Assembly (NCBI GenBank): GCA_028280575.1
Contig: JANQLN010000138.1
Span: 1-44,249, forward strand
Length of the DNA: 44,249 bases
DNA from: Clostridia bacterium
Lineage (GTDB): Bacteria; Bacillota; Clostridia; Acetivibrionales; STF1-152
Direction of reading: 5' to 3'
Shown here: positions 43,994 to 44,249 of the stretch, one piece after another
Position numbering within the stretch: position 1 is the first letter of the stretch
How the letters are laid out: each line of letters starts with the position of its first letter
Program-made: the position numbers and the translations under genes
The notes under the pieces: model-generated
What the model was told of the DNA's origin: nothing
The model's database searches: none
Seen by the model: only the letters and a program-made list of their open reading frames with translations

Positions 43994-44249
43994 CTAAATA
44001 ACGTCCCTTTCATAAATCCGTATACAATTCTTCCCGCTGTTTTTCGCTTTATATAATGCTTTGTCGGCCCTCTGCATTAAATGGTCAATGTCCCTTACAT
44101 TATCATTTACCGATGAAAGGCCTATACTTACGGTGATGCTTACTTCCTTTCCGTTATCAATTTTTACAGGCCTTACGGCAATGCTTTTTCTAAATCTTTC
44201 AGCTACAGCATATGCGTCCAGGGCCCCTGTTTCAACTAAAAGCACGGCA
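43994..44249 (-). CDS. GGDEF-domain protein (probable diguanylate cyclase), cut by the window edge
   Basis: Only the C-terminal 83 or so residues are in the window; the frame continues past the right end. They match the end of a GGDEF domain: VSITVSIGLSSVNDNVRDID followed by LMQRADKALYKAKNSGKNCIRIYE, the usual closing helix and strand. The GG(D/E)EF active-site motif itself lies outside, so cyclase activity cannot be judged. If active, it makes cyclic di-GMP. Confidence 0.85.
   Translation of the reverse strand, partial: AVLLVETGALDAYAVAERFRKSIAVRPVKIDNGKEVSITVSIGLSSVNDNVRDIDHLMQRADKALYKAKNSGKNCIRIYERDVI

Noticed and set aside
1..44249. CRISPR array, tRNA/rRNA genes, prophage or integrative element
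   Set aside because: I found no regularly spaced direct repeats, no cloverleaf-like sequences, and no integrase, transposase or phage structural genes.

Overview
The window looks like a chromosome segment of an anaerobic, spore-forming member of the Clostridia (Bacillota). It is AT-rich and uses strong AGGAGG-type ribosome binding sites with frequent TTG starts. It carries a [FeFe]-hydrogenase maturation operon, a reverse rubrerythrin, acetate kinase plus an ADP-forming acyl-CoA synthetase, an SLH-domain surface protein, and the sporulation pair ytrH/ytrI. I cannot fix the genus. The SLH, transglutaminase, beta-mannosidase and hydrogenase content would fit a plant-fibre-degrading clostridium, but that is inference. 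I see no phage, plasmid, CRISPR, rRNA or tRNA genes.

Layout. 1-3 kb: DHHW/MBOAT pair for O-acetylation of an exopolymer. 3-5 kb: two-subunit class I fumarase with a DUF1858 protein. 5-6 kb: universal stress protein and HU. 6-11 kb: aroA, an rRNA methyltransferase, an SLH-transglutaminase exported protein and a small methyltransferase. 11-15 kb: Bax-inhibitor-1 protein, an eukaryotic-type HisA, and a beta-alpha fused ADP-forming acyl-CoA synthetase. 15.3-20.8 kb: a structured leader with a terminator, then aspA-hydF-hydG-hydE. 20.8-21.4 kb: convergent reverse rubrerythrin. 21.6-26.2 kb: MacB-like ABC system with a CARDB/COG1361 exported subunit. 26.5-29 kb: GH2 beta-mannosidase. 29-31.2 kb: HTH-methyltransferase fusion plus ahcY. 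31.3-32.8 kb: orphan histidine kinase. 33-36.1 kb: purine nucleoside phosphorylase and a flotillin/NfeD pair. 36.2-40.4 kb: TrpB2, a metallophosphoesterase, and a cytoplasmic ParB-like/PnrA-like fusion. 40.6-41.4 kb: ytrH-ytrI. 41.5-43.8 kb: Na/Pi-cotransporter-like protein and ackA. The right edge cuts a GGDEF protein.

The two most interesting signals are not protein genes. (1) The aspA-hydFGE operon is preceded by a consensus promoter and a leader of about 220 nt. The leader has a possible pseudoknot, several hairpins, a perfect 12-bp terminator, and an upstream segment able to pair with the 5' half of that terminator. It behaves on paper like a riboswitch or attenuator, and I recognise no known class. 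(2) A dispersed hairpin element of about 80 nt occurs four times. It has a conserved 5' arm and compensatory A/T changes in its stem. Each copy lies in the same orientation just upstream of a gene: the ABC operon, the purine nucleoside phosphorylase, the metallophosphoesterase and the ParB/PnrA-like fusion. A second, unrelated repeat of about 56 nt occurs at 63 and 15247.

Functional themes: anaerobic energy metabolism (hydrogenase maturation, acetate formation, fumarase), S-adenosylhomocysteine recycling, cell-surface modification and sporulation. Start sites were chosen from ribosome binding sites; in several cases these differ from the longest open frame, and this is stated.
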